64,000 bases of DNA, from the NCBI GenBank assembly GCA_035293805.1, contig DATGMD010000040.1, forward strand, positions 248,001-312,000, written 5' to 3'. The notes below the pieces were generated by a model. That model was given only the letters and a program-made list of their open reading frames with translations. It was not told the DNA's origin and ran no database searches. Positions within the stretch are counted from its first letter, which is position 1; each line of letters starts with the position of its first letter. The stretch is from JAJPHF01 sp035293805. Its GTDB lineage: Bacteria; Chloroflexota; UBA6077; JAJPHF01. This document shows, piece by piece, positions 54,932-63,416 of this stretch. A program made the translations under genes and the position numbers.

Positions 54932-56140
54932 CTAGCGCGCGGCGACGAGCGACCGGTAGAGGTCGGCGGTGCGGCGGGCGATGGCGCTCCAGGTGAAGGA
55001 CTCCTCGACGCGCCGCCGTCCGGCCTCGCCCATGCGCGCGCGCAGCGCCGGATCGGCCAGCAGCTGGTTGATCGCGGTTGCCAGGTCGTGGCTGAAGCGC
55101 GCCGGGTCGACCGGCTCGAAGGGACTCTCAGTCTGTTGGACGAGCGGCACCAGCAAGCCCGTCTCGCCGTCCACGACGACCTCCGGGATGCCGCCGACCG
55201 CACTGGCGACGACCGGGGTGCCGCAGGCCATCGCCTCCAGGTTGATGATGCCGAACGGCTCGTAGATCGACGGGCAGCAGAACACCGCCGCGTGGGTGTA
55301 GAGCTGTACCACCGCCTCGCGCGGCACCATCTCCTGCACCCAGATGACGCCGGAGCGCCGAGCCTGCACCGCCGCGACGGCCGCCTCCATCTCGGCGGCG
55401 ATCTCGGGCGTGTCGGGTGCGCCGGCGCACAGGACCACCTGCGCCGCCGGGTCGATCTCGGGTATCGCGTGGACGAGGTGGATGATGCCCTTCTGACGGG
55501 TGATGCGCCCGACGAAGAGGACGTAGGGCTGCTCGGGCCGAATGCCGTAGTGGACGAGCGCATCGGTGGCCGGGGTGGGCTGATACAGGCGCGCGTCGAT
55601 GCCGTTGTGGATGACGTGGATGCGCGCGGGATCGACGTCGAAGTGGGCCAGCACGTCGGCGCGCGTCCCCTGTGAGACGGCGACGATCGCGTCGGCCATC
55701 TGGATGGCGGTGCGCTCGACCCAGCAGGTCACATCGTAGCCGCCGCCGAGCTGCTCGCGCTTCCAGGGCCGCAAGGGCTCCAGCGAGTGGATCGTGATCG
55801 CCAGCGGCACCTGATAGGCTTGCTTGATCAGGATGCCGCCCAGGTGGGTGTACCAGGTGTGGCAATGCACTACGTCGGCGTCCACGTCCGTGGCGGCGAA
55901 CGCTACGTCGCGCTGCATGGCGCCGAACACGGGGCGCAGCGGCCGTGGTGCCGTGAAGCGCGCCTCGTCGACCGGATAGCCGCGCACCTGAAGCTGTCCC
56001 GCGTCCGTGTGCTGGTCACCGAAGCAGCGCACCTCGACCGGCATTAGCGCGGCCAGCTCGCGACTGAGAAACTCGACGTGGACGCCGGCTCCGCCGTAGA
56101 CGTGGGGCGGATACTCGTTGGTCAAGAGGAGCGCCTTCAT
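54932..56140 (-). CDS. glgM: GlgM/GlgA-type glycosyltransferase (GT4)
   Basis: A 402-residue GT-B enzyme: MKALLLTNEYPPHVYGGAGVHVEFLSRELA, VHCHTWYTHLGGIL, HSLEPLRPWKREQLGGGYDV, RITRQKGIIHLVHAI, SIYEPFGIINLEAMACGTPVVASAVGGIPEVV. This start and the HSLEPLRPWK block are the pattern of actinobacterial-type glycogen synthases, which use ADP-glucose and glucose 1-phosphate to make maltose 1-phosphate (GlgM), the GlgE substrate. A plain glycogen synthase role is the alternative; glgC is not in the window. It converges on treY with 16 bases between stops. Confidence 0.88.
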   Translation of the reverse strand: MKALLLTNEYPPHVYGGAGVHVEFLSRELAALMPVEVRCFGDQHTDAGQLQVRGYPVDEARFTAPRPLRPVFGAMQRDVAFAATDVDADVVHCHTWYTHLGGILIKQAYQVPLAITIHSLEPLRPWKREQLGGGYDVTCWVERTAIQMADAIVAVSQGTRADVLAHFDVDPARIHVIHNGIDARLYQPTPATDALVHYGIRPEQPYVLFVGRITRQKGIIHLVHAIPEIDPAAQVVLCAGAPDTPEIAAEMEAAVAAVQARRSGVIWVQEMVPREAVVQLYTHAAVFCCPSIYEPFGIINLEAMACGTPVVASAVGGIPEVVVDGETGLLVPLVQQTESPFEPVDPARFSHDLATAINQLLADPALRARMGEAGRRRVEESFTWSAIARRTADLYRSLVAAR

Positions 56141-56397
56141 GCAGTCCCTTCATCGAGGGCGCCGCGCGAGTGCCGCGGGCGCCAGGTTGCTCGCGGGCGC
56201 CCGCGCGGCGGACCCCGACCGCGCGTGTGTGTTGCAGGCACCGCGAGGCCAGCTGGGGCCCCGGCCCGCCGGTGCACCGTGGCTTATACACTAATCGTCG
56301 TCAGTGTGGCCGCTGGAGCGTAGGCCCGCGCTCCGAACGGGCTCGTCCGGGGTGTGACACGCCGAGACAGCGCATCGGGGTGAGCGCGTGGTTCGGC

Positions 56398-56907
56398 TCA
56401 ACGCTGCTCTTCTTGCGCGCCGGCAAACGTGCGGGCGGCGCGGCCGACCCAGCTCGCGGCCTCCGTCGTGCAATGGACGACTTCCGCCACCCCGGTGGTC
56501 GCCATGACGGCCAGGAAGACTCGGGTGGGTCGTGGCGCCAGGTGGAGGCCGTAGACGAGACCGGCGGCTGCCCACGTCCCCACACACGTTGGGCAGGACA
56601 CTAGCTCGCCCAGCGCGTAGCGCACGCCCGTGCCGCTCGCGACGACCGTTTCGCCCAGGCCGGACTCGTCTGGGATAGTGTGGGTGAGCGGTGCTCGTAC
56701 GGGCTCGGCCACGCGTTCGTAGGCGACCAGGCGGCCCGCGCGAAAGGCGCTGAGGCCGAGCAGCAGCAGATCGAACGGCGTGATCTCGACGTCTTCGCCG
56801 CGGCTGGCCTCGCGGGCGGTGAACGCGGCGAGCAGACCGAGAAACACGCCGATCAGCGTCAGCTTGGTCGCCTGGGTCAGCTGCCGGTCGGTTCGGTCGG
56901 GCGGCAT
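56398..56907 (-). CDS. DUF1360 integral membrane protein
   Basis: A 169-residue membrane protein with segments around LTLIGVFLGLLAAFTA, PFDLLLLGLSAFRAGRLVAYE and a C-terminal helix pair near WAAAGLVYGLHLA and VFLAVMATTGVAEVVH. GELVSCPTCVGTWAA is the DUF1360 signature. Function unknown. AAAGGAG precedes the ATG. It is the last gene of the minus-strand operon, though its topic does not obviously match the upstream ThDP enzyme. Confidence 0.85.
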   Translation of the reverse strand: MPPDRTDRQLTQATKLTLIGVFLGLLAAFTAREASRGEDVEITPFDLLLLGLSAFRAGRLVAYERVAEPVRAPLTHTIPDESGLGETVVASGTGVRYALGELVSCPTCVGTWAAAGLVYGLHLAPRPTRVFLAVMATTGVAEVVHCTTEAASWVGRAARTFAGAQEEQR

Positions 56908-56975
56908 GGGCGGCTCCTTTCGGTCTGGCGGGACCGCGTGCCCACCGCACGACGCGTGCCGCTGCCGCGCCCCGC

Positions 56976-58643
56976 TCAGGCGCCGGCGGGCGGGCCGCCG
57001 TAGGCGACGGCGGGCGGCCCGATCGCGGCCATGTCCAGCTCCACCAGGGCGGGGCGGCCGGTGTCGAGGGCCGCCTCCAGCGCGGGGCGGAAGTCATCGA
57101 TGACGCGCACGCGCCGCGCCCAGGCGCCGAAGGCTTCGGCCAGGCCCACGAAGTCCGGGGTGCGCAGATCCACGCCAATGTGGCGCCCGGCCATCGTCCG
57201 GTTCTGGATGTTGCGCAGCACGCCGTAGCCGCCGTCGTTGAACAGCACGACTACCACCGCCAGGTTCTCCTGCACGGCCGTGGCCCACTCGCCCACGTTC
57301 ACCAGCAGCCCGCCGTCGCCGGCGAGGCAGACGACGGTCCGCTCGGGCCGGCCGACCTTCGCGCCGAGCGCCATCTGGAGCCCCTGGCCGATGCCGCCGC
57401 CGACCGCGTGGATCGACGTGCGCGGCTCGTACACCTCTAGGAGGCGGTTGCCCCAGGTCGTCGAGGCGATCGTCACGTCGCGCACGCGGATCGCATCGCG
57501 CGGCAGCACGGCGTGCAGCGCGTCCACCACGGCCTCGTAGCGGCCCATTGTGGCGCGCATGGCGGCGCGCGCCGCGGCCCGCGCCGCGCTGATGGCGTCG
57601 CGGAAGGCCGGATCGGGTCCGGGCCGGTCGGGCACTGACCGGTCGAACTCGGGCCGCGCTTTCCGCAGCATGCCCAGAGTGGCGGCGGCGTCGCCGACGA
57701 TGCCTAGCGTGGCAGGGTAGCTGCGGCCGATCGCTAAGGGGTCGGCGTCGATCTGGACAATCGTGGGGGGGAGCTTGAGCTGGTAGTTCAGCGTCTCGTT
57801 ACCGCGGAAGCGCGTGCCGACGGCCAGGAGCACGTCGGCGGACTGGAGGAGCTCGCGGACGGCGGTCGCGGTGCCCCAGTTGCCGACGCACAACGGGTGG
57901 TCTTCGGGTAGCACGCCGCGGCCCGCGGTGGTCGTGATAACGGCGGCGCCCAGCGCCTCGGCGAGCGCGCGCAGCGGCGCGGCCGCCTCGCCGGCTATCG
58001 CGCCGCCGCCAACCCAGATCACGGGCCGACGCGCCGTCGCGAGCAGTCCCGCGGCCCGGTCGACCAGGCTAGGATCGGGAAACACCCGAGGGGCGTGTCT
58101 CCCTGGCAGTTCGATGGGCTGGACGGTCGCGTACTGGTAGTCCACGGGCAGCTCGACGCTGACGACGCCGCGCGGGGCCGCTAGCGCCTGCTCGACGGCG
58201 GCGTAGAGTGTCCACGGCACGGCGGTGGCGTCGATCGGGCGGTAGGCGGCCTTCGACACGGCGCGCAGCATGCCCAGCTGGTCTTTCGGCTCGTGGATGA
58301 AGCCGCGCCCCTTGTCGATGTAGGCCGAGTCGACCTGGCCGGTCAGGTGCAGCAGCGGCGTGCCCGCCGTCTGGGCCTCCACGAGCGCGCCGCAGGCGTT
58401 GCCGGCGCCCGTGCCGGTGCTGGTGATCGCGACCCCGAGGCGGCCGGTCGCGCGGGCGTAGCCGTCGGCCATGTTCACCGCGCCGGGCTCGCTGCGGCTG
58501 GGGACGGCGCGGATGCCGCCCTGGCGGTGGATGGCGTCGTAGAGCGCCATGTTGTGGATGCTGATGAGCCCGAACACGGTGTCCACGCCCGCGTGCTTCA
58601 GCGCGCGGACGACGGCGTCGCCGCCGGTGCCTGGCTCGTTCAT
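56976..58643 (-). CDS. ThDP-binding enzyme, acetolactate-synthase-like
   Basis: A 555-residue three-domain ThDP enzyme. Cofactor-activating Glu in SRSEPGAVNMADGYARATG (about residue 52), TSTGTGAGNACGALVEAQ, middle domain ARRPVIWVGGGAI, and the ThDP/Mg motif, which starts CLAGDGGLLVNVGEWA and closes with VLFNDGGYGVLRN. The usual NN of the motif is ND, a common variant. It decarboxylates or carboligates a 2-oxo acid; benzoylformate-type substrates are possible. GGAGG precedes the ATG. It lies ten bases after the SDR gene, downstream of an ABC importer, suggesting the imported solute feeds it. Confidence 0.9.
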   Translation of the reverse strand: MNEPGTGGDAVVRALKHAGVDTVFGLISIHNMALYDAIHRQGGIRAVPSRSEPGAVNMADGYARATGRLGVAITSTGTGAGNACGALVEAQTAGTPLLHLTGQVDSAYIDKGRGFIHEPKDQLGMLRAVSKAAYRPIDATAVPWTLYAAVEQALAAPRGVVSVELPVDYQYATVQPIELPGRHAPRVFPDPSLVDRAAGLLATARRPVIWVGGGAIAGEAAAPLRALAEALGAAVITTTAGRGVLPEDHPLCVGNWGTATAVRELLQSADVLLAVGTRFRGNETLNYQLKLPPTIVQIDADPLAIGRSYPATLGIVGDAAATLGMLRKARPEFDRSVPDRPGPDPAFRDAISAARAAARAAMRATMGRYEAVVDALHAVLPRDAIRVRDVTIASTTWGNRLLEVYEPRTSIHAVGGGIGQGLQMALGAKVGRPERTVVCLAGDGGLLVNVGEWATAVQENLAVVVVLFNDGGYGVLRNIQNRTMAGRHIGVDLRTPDFVGLAEAFGAWARRVRVIDDFRPALEAALDTGRPALVELDMAAIGPPAVAYGGPPAGA

Positions 58644-58653
58644 GGGTGGCCTC

Positions 58654-59442
58654 CTACACGTAGCGGTGGACGCCGCCGTCCACGTCCAGGGTAGCGCCGG
58701 TGATGAAGCTGGCCGGGGCGGAGCACAGGAAGACGAGCGCCGCGGCGACTTCCTCGGGCGTACCGAAGCGGCCGAGGGGGATGCCCCGGTCGCGGGCGAT
58801 GTCGGCGAGCCACTCGGCCTCGCTCAGCGCCGTCGCGGCCTCGCGGTAGCGCCGCCGCCACTGCTCGCTCTCGATGGTGCCCAGCATGACGCTGTTCACC
58901 CGCACGCCGAACGGCGCGAACTCGTTAGCCAGCGAGCGCGTCAGGCTGAGCACGCCGGCCCGCGCGGCGCTGGTGACCACCATGTGCGTCTCGGGCTGGC
59001 GGGCGAGCACGGCGTTCACGACGGCGATGGCGCCGCCGCCGCGCGCCCGCAGGTGCGGCAGGGCGGCGCGCGTGGGGTGGATGATGCTGAAGAACTTGAG
59101 CTCCAGCTCCGCGCGCCAGTCGGCGTCGGGCGTGTCGGCGAAGGTCGAGAAGCGGCCGCCGCCGGCGTTGTTGACCAGCACGTCGAGGCCGCCGAGCGCC
59201 GCCACCGCGCCGTCCACGAAGGCCCGCACCTGGTTGGGCTGGAGCACGTCGCAGGCGCGCGCGTACACCCGCGCGCCTGGCAGCGCTCGCAGCGCCGCGG
59301 CGGCCGCCTGCAAGCGCGCCTCGCCGCGGGCGCAGATCGCCACGGCCGCGCCCTCGGCCAGGAAGGCGCGGGCGGTGGCGAGCCCGATGCCGGAGCTGCC
59401 GCCCGTGACGATTGCGACTTTGTCCCGCAGGCCCAGGTCCAT
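58654..59442 (-). CDS. SDR-family protein with altered catalytic residues
   Basis: A 262-residue Rossmann-fold SDR with cofactor motif TGGSSGIG (residues ~14-21), VNNAGGG and C-terminal GGVHRYV. At the place of the catalytic Tyr-x-x-x-Lys (normally YSASKAG) the sequence reads TSAARAG, so Tyr is Thr and Lys is Arg. It may bind NAD(P) without classical activity, or use a different proton path as some SDR subgroups do. The start is ATG 59442 with GGGAGAC upstream. It lies between the ABC importer and the ThDP gene. Confidence 0.88.
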   Translation of the reverse strand: MDLGLRDKVAIVTGGSSGIGLATARAFLAEGAAVAICARGEARLQAAAAALRALPGARVYARACDVLQPNQVRAFVDGAVAALGGLDVLVNNAGGGRFSTFADTPDADWRAELELKFFSIIHPTRAALPHLRARGGGAIAVVNAVLARQPETHMVVTSAARAGVLSLTRSLANEFAPFGVRVNSVMLGTIESEQWRRRYREAATALSEAEWLADIARDRGIPLGRFGTPEEVAAALVFLCSAPASFITGATLDVDGGVHRYV

Positions 59443-59454
59443 GCGATTGGGTCT

Positions 59455-59545
59455 CCCTCACCCGCCGCCCTCTCCCAGGGGGAGAGGGGGCCAGGATGCG
59501 CCCTCGCCCCCGCTCTTTGGCAGAGGGAGCAAGGGGGCAGGATGT
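59455..59545. repeat. CCCTCTCCC palindromic element
   Basis: CCGCCCTCTCCCAGGGGGAGAGGG and a diverged second palindrome lie between the SDR start and the permease stop. Same broad family as the elements at ~25108 and ~35815. Confidence 0.7.
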
Positions 59546-59586
59546 GCTCACGCTCCCCGCGTCAGGCTGACGGCGCGGAGGCCCGG

Positions 59587-60411
59587 CTAGCCGATCGAGA
59601 CGGACTCCTTCTCCCAGAAGACGAGGCGGCGGCGGAGCGCGCCGAGCGCGCGGTCGAGGACGAAGCCGATGATAGCGATCGCCGCGACGCCCGCGAACAC
59701 CTGGCTGCGCGACAGCGACGCCGACGCGCGCGCGATGAGGTAGCCCAACCCCTCCGTGGCGCCGATCATCTCGGTCAGGATGGCGATGACGAGCGCGACC
59801 GGCAGGGCGATGCGGAGGCCGGCGAAGATCTGCGGCAGCGCGGCTGGCACGATCACCTTGCGGAAGACCTGCTCGCCGTTCGCGCCCATGTTGCGCGCCG
59901 CCCATACGTAGCGTTCGTTCACCGCGCGGGCGCCATAGTAGGAGTTGATGGCGATGGGGTACAGACACTCCAGGAAGATCAGGACGATCTTGGAGAGGTG
60001 GCCGAGCCCGAACACGAAGACGAACACCGGGTACAGCGCGGCGCGCGGGATCGGGTAGCCGAACGAGAACAGCGGCTCGAACAGCCGGTCGAACAGTGGT
60101 ACGCGCGCCATGAGGAAGCCGAGCACGACGCCCGCCACCGCGGCCAACGCGAAGCCGGCGACGACGCGGTAGAGCGTGGCGAGGAGGTGGCGATAGATGG
60201 CGCCGCTCTCCACCAGCCGCCACAGCTCCTGGCCGATCGTCTCCAGACTCGGGAAAAGGCGGGGGTTCACCCAGCCGGAGTGGGCGAGCAGCTCCCAGGC
60301 GGCCAGGACCACGAACACCGAGTAGTAGCGCTCTAGCCAGCCGAGCGCCCGGGCCGTCAGGCCGGGGCCGGGCGCGGGGGCCGCGGCGGGCGCGAGCGAC
60401 CGCTCAGCCAT
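59587..60411 (-). CDS. ABC transporter permease (SsuC/TauC/NrtB type) B
   Basis: A 274-residue inner-membrane permease with six predicted segments and the EAA-loop region YVWAARNMGANGEQVFRKVIVPAALPQIFAGLRIALP, the ATPase contact. AERSLAPAAAPAPG forms the N-terminus. I choose ATG 60411, which overlaps the upstream permease stop by eight bases; ATG 60453 would overlap more. Second permease of the importer, probably forming a heterodimer with permease A. Confidence 0.92.
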   Translation of the reverse strand: MAERSLAPAAAPAPGPGLTARALGWLERYYSVFVVLAAWELLAHSGWVNPRLFPSLETIGQELWRLVESGAIYRHLLATLYRVVAGFALAAVAGVVLGFLMARVPLFDRLFEPLFSFGYPIPRAALYPVFVFVFGLGHLSKIVLIFLECLYPIAINSYYGARAVNERYVWAARNMGANGEQVFRKVIVPAALPQIFAGLRIALPVALVIAILTEMIGATEGLGYLIARASASLSRSQVFAGVAAIAIIGFVLDRALGALRRRLVFWEKESVSIG

Positions 60412-61270
60412 CGCGGCGCTCGCCGACGAGCTGGCCGACGAGGAGCCGCCCACGGACCCAGAGCAGCAGCCGGTCGCTCACGAAGCCCAGGATGGCGATG
60501 GCGAGCACGGCGGCGAAGATGCGGTCGAAGCGGCCGGCGGCGTCGGCACTGAGGATCAGGAAGCCGAGGCCCGTGCGGGTGGACGAGCCGATCATCTCGG
60601 ACGCGAACATGAGGATGAAGGCCAGCGCCAGCGCCACGCGCAGGCCGGTGAAGATCTGCGGCGCCGCGCCCGGCACGACGACTTTCACGAACACCTGGCG
60701 ACGGCTGGCGCCCATGTTGCGGGCCGCCCAGACCCAGACGGGATCGACGGCGCGCACGCCGTAAAGCGCGGCGATGAAGCACGGGTAAAAGCAGGAGATC
60801 ATGATAACCACGATCTTCGACGTGTCGCTGATGCCGAACCAGACGATGAGCACCGGCAGCACGGCGATCTTCGGCACGGGATACGACAGCGAGATCAATG
60901 GGTCGAAGAACTGCTCGACGCGGCGCGACACCCCGCTCAGGAGTCCCAGGGTCACCCCGAACAGCGCCCCCAGCCCGAAGCCCGCGAGCGAGCGGTAGAG
61001 GCTGTCGCGCGCGTGGAGCAGCAGCTCGCCGGAGAGGAGCAGGCTGCCGAACTCCCGCGCGATACGCGTGGGGCTGACCAGGAACTCGGGCAGCCAGCCG
61101 AGGTCGGCGCCGATCTCCCAGAGGGCGAGCAGGACCAGCGGGACCAGCAGCCCCTCGGCGACCCGGATGGCCGCGGCTTGGCCGCGGCCCGCGGCCGGAG
61201 CAGGCGCGGCCGACACGGGCGGCAGGCGCGTCGCGGCGTCGACGGCGGCGGAGTGGGTGGTACGGGCCAA
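60404..61270 (-). CDS. ABC transporter permease (SsuC/TauC/NrtB type) A
   Basis: A 288-residue permease: VLLALWEIGADLGWLPEFLVSP at the start, YPVPKIAVLPVLIVWFGISDTSKIVVIMISCFYPCFIAALYG, and the EAA loop VWAARNMGASRRQVFVKVVVPGAAPQIFTGL. Together with permease B and the ATPase it forms an importer for a small organic anion such as a sulfonate, nitrate-like or carboxylate solute. It lies 15 bases after the ATPase gene. Confidence 0.93.
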   Translation of the reverse strand: MARTTHSAAVDAATRLPPVSAAPAPAAGRGQAAAIRVAEGLLVPLVLLALWEIGADLGWLPEFLVSPTRIAREFGSLLLSGELLLHARDSLYRSLAGFGLGALFGVTLGLLSGVSRRVEQFFDPLISLSYPVPKIAVLPVLIVWFGISDTSKIVVIMISCFYPCFIAALYGVRAVDPVWVWAARNMGASRRQVFVKVVVPGAAPQIFTGLRVALALAFILMFASEMIGSSTRTGLGFLILSADAAGRFDRIFAAVLAIAILGFVSDRLLLWVRGRLLVGQLVGERRDG

Positions 61271-61285
61271 TGGCTCCCCCGAAGG

Positions 61286-62068
61286 TCAGTTCTGCTGGCC
61301 GCGCGCTTTGAGCACCTCGTCGCGCAGCAGATCCCAGATCGTGTTGCGGTACGCCATGAACTCCGGGCTCTTTTTGACCTCGATGCTGCGCTCGGCCGGG
61401 AGCGCGATGGGCAGGATGGCTTTGATCTCGCCCGGCCGTGCCGTGAAGACTACCACGCGGTTGCCGAGGTAGACCGCCTCCTCGATGTCGTGGGTCACGA
61501 ACAGGACGGTCTTCGCCGTCTCCTGCCAGATGCGCTGCAGCTCTTCCTGCATCAGCTCGCGGGTCTGCGCGTCCAGGGCGCCGAACGGCTCGTCCATCAG
61601 CAGCACGCCCGGGTCGAACGCCAGGACGCGGGCGAGGGCGACGCGCTGGCGCATGCCGCCTGACAGCTCGTTGGGGTAGGCGTGGCGGAAGGCGCGCAGG
61701 CCCACGAGGTCCAGGTAGCGGTCGACGGTGGCCTCGCGCTCGGTCCGCGGGCGCCCCTGCACCTCCAGCGCCCAGCCGACGTTCCCCTCGACCGTGCGCC
61801 ACGGGAACAGCGCGAGGTCCTGGAACATCATGCCACGGTCGGGGCCGGGCGCCTGGACCGCCCGGCCATCGACCCGCATCGCGCCGCCGTCGCTGGGCAC
61901 GAAGCCGCCGAGGATGTGCAGGAACGTGCTCTTGCCGCAGCCGCTCGGCCCGACGATGGCGACGAACTCCCCGTCGCTCACTTGCAGGCTCAAGTCGTGG
62001 ATCGCCTCGACGCGCTGGCGTCCGCGCACGAACCGCTTGGACAGGTGCTCGACCTCGACGACCGCCAT
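61286..62068 (-). CDS. ABC transporter ATP-binding protein (SsuB/TauB type)
   Basis: A 260-residue nucleotide-binding subunit: Walker A GPSGCGKS (residues 40-47), signature LSGGMRQR, Walker B VLLMDEPFGALD and H-loop FVTHDIEEAVYLG. The start is ATG 62068 with GGGAGAGG upstream. It energises uptake of the solute bound by the lipoprotein encoded just upstream. It is the only ATPase gene in the window and might also serve the orphan binding proteins. Confidence 0.94.
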   Translation of the reverse strand: MAVVEVEHLSKRFVRGRQRVEAIHDLSLQVSDGEFVAIVGPSGCGKSTFLHILGGFVPSDGGAMRVDGRAVQAPGPDRGMMFQDLALFPWRTVEGNVGWALEVQGRPRTEREATVDRYLDLVGLRAFRHAYPNELSGGMRQRVALARVLAFDPGVLLMDEPFGALDAQTRELMQEELQRIWQETAKTVLFVTHDIEEAVYLGNRVVVFTARPGEIKAILPIALPAERSIEVKKSPEFMAYRNTIWDLLRDEVLKARGQQN

Positions 62069-62303
62069 GCCTCTCCCGTAATGTCTAGCCGCTGGTGTCA
62101 ACCCTACGGGCCAGGGCGCGCCTGCCTCGCAGTACGTGATTCAATGCCGAGCGTCCAGGGCCGGACAGCCGCTTGCAGGCTGAGCGAGCCAGCAGCGTCG
62201 GTCGGGCGGCAGGGGACGCGCCACCACCCTACCATCTTATCCTTCTTATCCTTATCGTTCTCCGAGGGCTCGAGACCTACAAGAACGGCTGTAGCGGCGG
62301 TCG

Positions 62304-63383
62304 CTATTGCGGCAGCAGGCTCTGGTCCACGATGTCGTTCAGGTTCACCCGACTCTGCTGCCAGCCGAGCTTCAGCAGCAGGTCTTGCTCCTTGTCCAGG
62401 CCGTCCAGCGTGATCCGGCCGCCCGGATCGTGGTAGTAGTCGGCCAGCGTCAGGTACAGGTCGGGCGGCGTCTGCACGAAGCCTTTGTCGATCAGGACCT
62501 GCCGTGCCTCCTGCAGATGGTCGTTGTACCAATGGGTCGTGGCCACGAAGTCGGCCAGGAAGGCGCGCACGGCAGCGGAGTTGCGCGCGATGAACTCCGG
62601 CCGCATCGCCAGGTCCAGCAGCTCCTCGTCGAACGGCACGCCGGTCTTGGAGGTCCACACGACGTGGACGCCGCCGCGCCGCTGCTCCATCGTCAGGAAC
62701 GGCTCGGGAAACACGCCGACGTCGATGCGCTTGCTGCGGAGCGCCTCGCCCATCGCCGGGAAGGGCACGACGACGAAGTTCACGTCGCGGTCCGGGTCGA
62801 GGCCGGCGGCCTCGATGGCCGCCCGCGCCCACAGCTCCGTCGCGGACTTGAAGTCCACGACGGCGATGGTCTTGCCGCGCACGTCGGCCGCGGAGGCGAT
62901 GCCCGAATCGTCCAGCGCCAGGTAGGTGGTATTGAACGACCCTTGCTGCTCGCGCACGATGCTGGCGACCAGCTTGAACGGCAGCTTCTCTTCCGCCGCG
63001 AACAGCGCCGTGGGGGCGGCCACCGTGCCGCCGTCGAGCTGACCCGCCTCGTAGGCGTTCAAGCGATCGGCGTTGCCGCGAAAGGCCGTAAACGTCAGCG
63101 TGTACGCCTTCCCCTGGTTGGGCGCCAGGTCCGGCTTGGCCGCCATCAGCCATAGGTTCTCCTCGGCGGCGAAGCCGTGGCCGATGCGAATCTCGACAGG
63201 CTGGCCGCTGCCGCCGGCCTGCGCCGGTGGGGCGGACGCCTGGGCGGCGGGCGCGCTGCCGCCGCTAGCGGGCTGCGTCGGCGCCGAGGACGGCGCGGCC
63301 TGGCTGCAGGCGGCGGCCAGCCACAGCAGCAGGGTCACGCCCAGGCGCGCGGCGGGACATGAGGCGCGAATAGCCCGCGGCAT
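62304..63383 (-). CDS. NMT1/SsuA-type solute-binding lipoprotein 7
   Basis: 359 residues; lipobox WLAAAC (Cys26), a Ser/Ala/Pro linker, then VEIRIGHGFAAEENLWLMAAKPDLAPNQGKAYTLTFTAFRGNADRL, YEAGQLDGGTVAAPTALFAAEEKLPF, VRGKTIAVVDFKSATELWARAAIEAAGLDP. It is the cognate binding protein of the ABC importer downstream. Between it and the ATPase gene are ~235 bases containing a GGATAAG-type tandem (minus strand, ~62231-62257) and a dispersed GGGCGGCAGGGG core. GGAGGAAG precedes the ATG. Confidence 0.92.
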   Translation of the reverse strand: MPRAIRASCPAARLGVTLLLWLAAACSQAAPSSAPTQPASGGSAPAAQASAPPAQAGGSGQPVEIRIGHGFAAEENLWLMAAKPDLAPNQGKAYTLTFTAFRGNADRLNAYEAGQLDGGTVAAPTALFAAEEKLPFKLVASIVREQQGSFNTTYLALDDSGIASAADVRGKTIAVVDFKSATELWARAAIEAAGLDPDRDVNFVVVPFPAMGEALRSKRIDVGVFPEPFLTMEQRRGGVHVVWTSKTGVPFDEELLDLAMRPEFIARNSAAVRAFLADFVATTHWYNDHLQEARQVLIDKGFVQTPPDLYLTLADYYHDPGGRITLDGLDKEQDLLLKLGWQQSRVNLNDIVDQSLLPQ

Positions 63384-63416
63384 CTCTTCCTCCGTTGCGC
63401 TGGCCAGAACCCCGAC

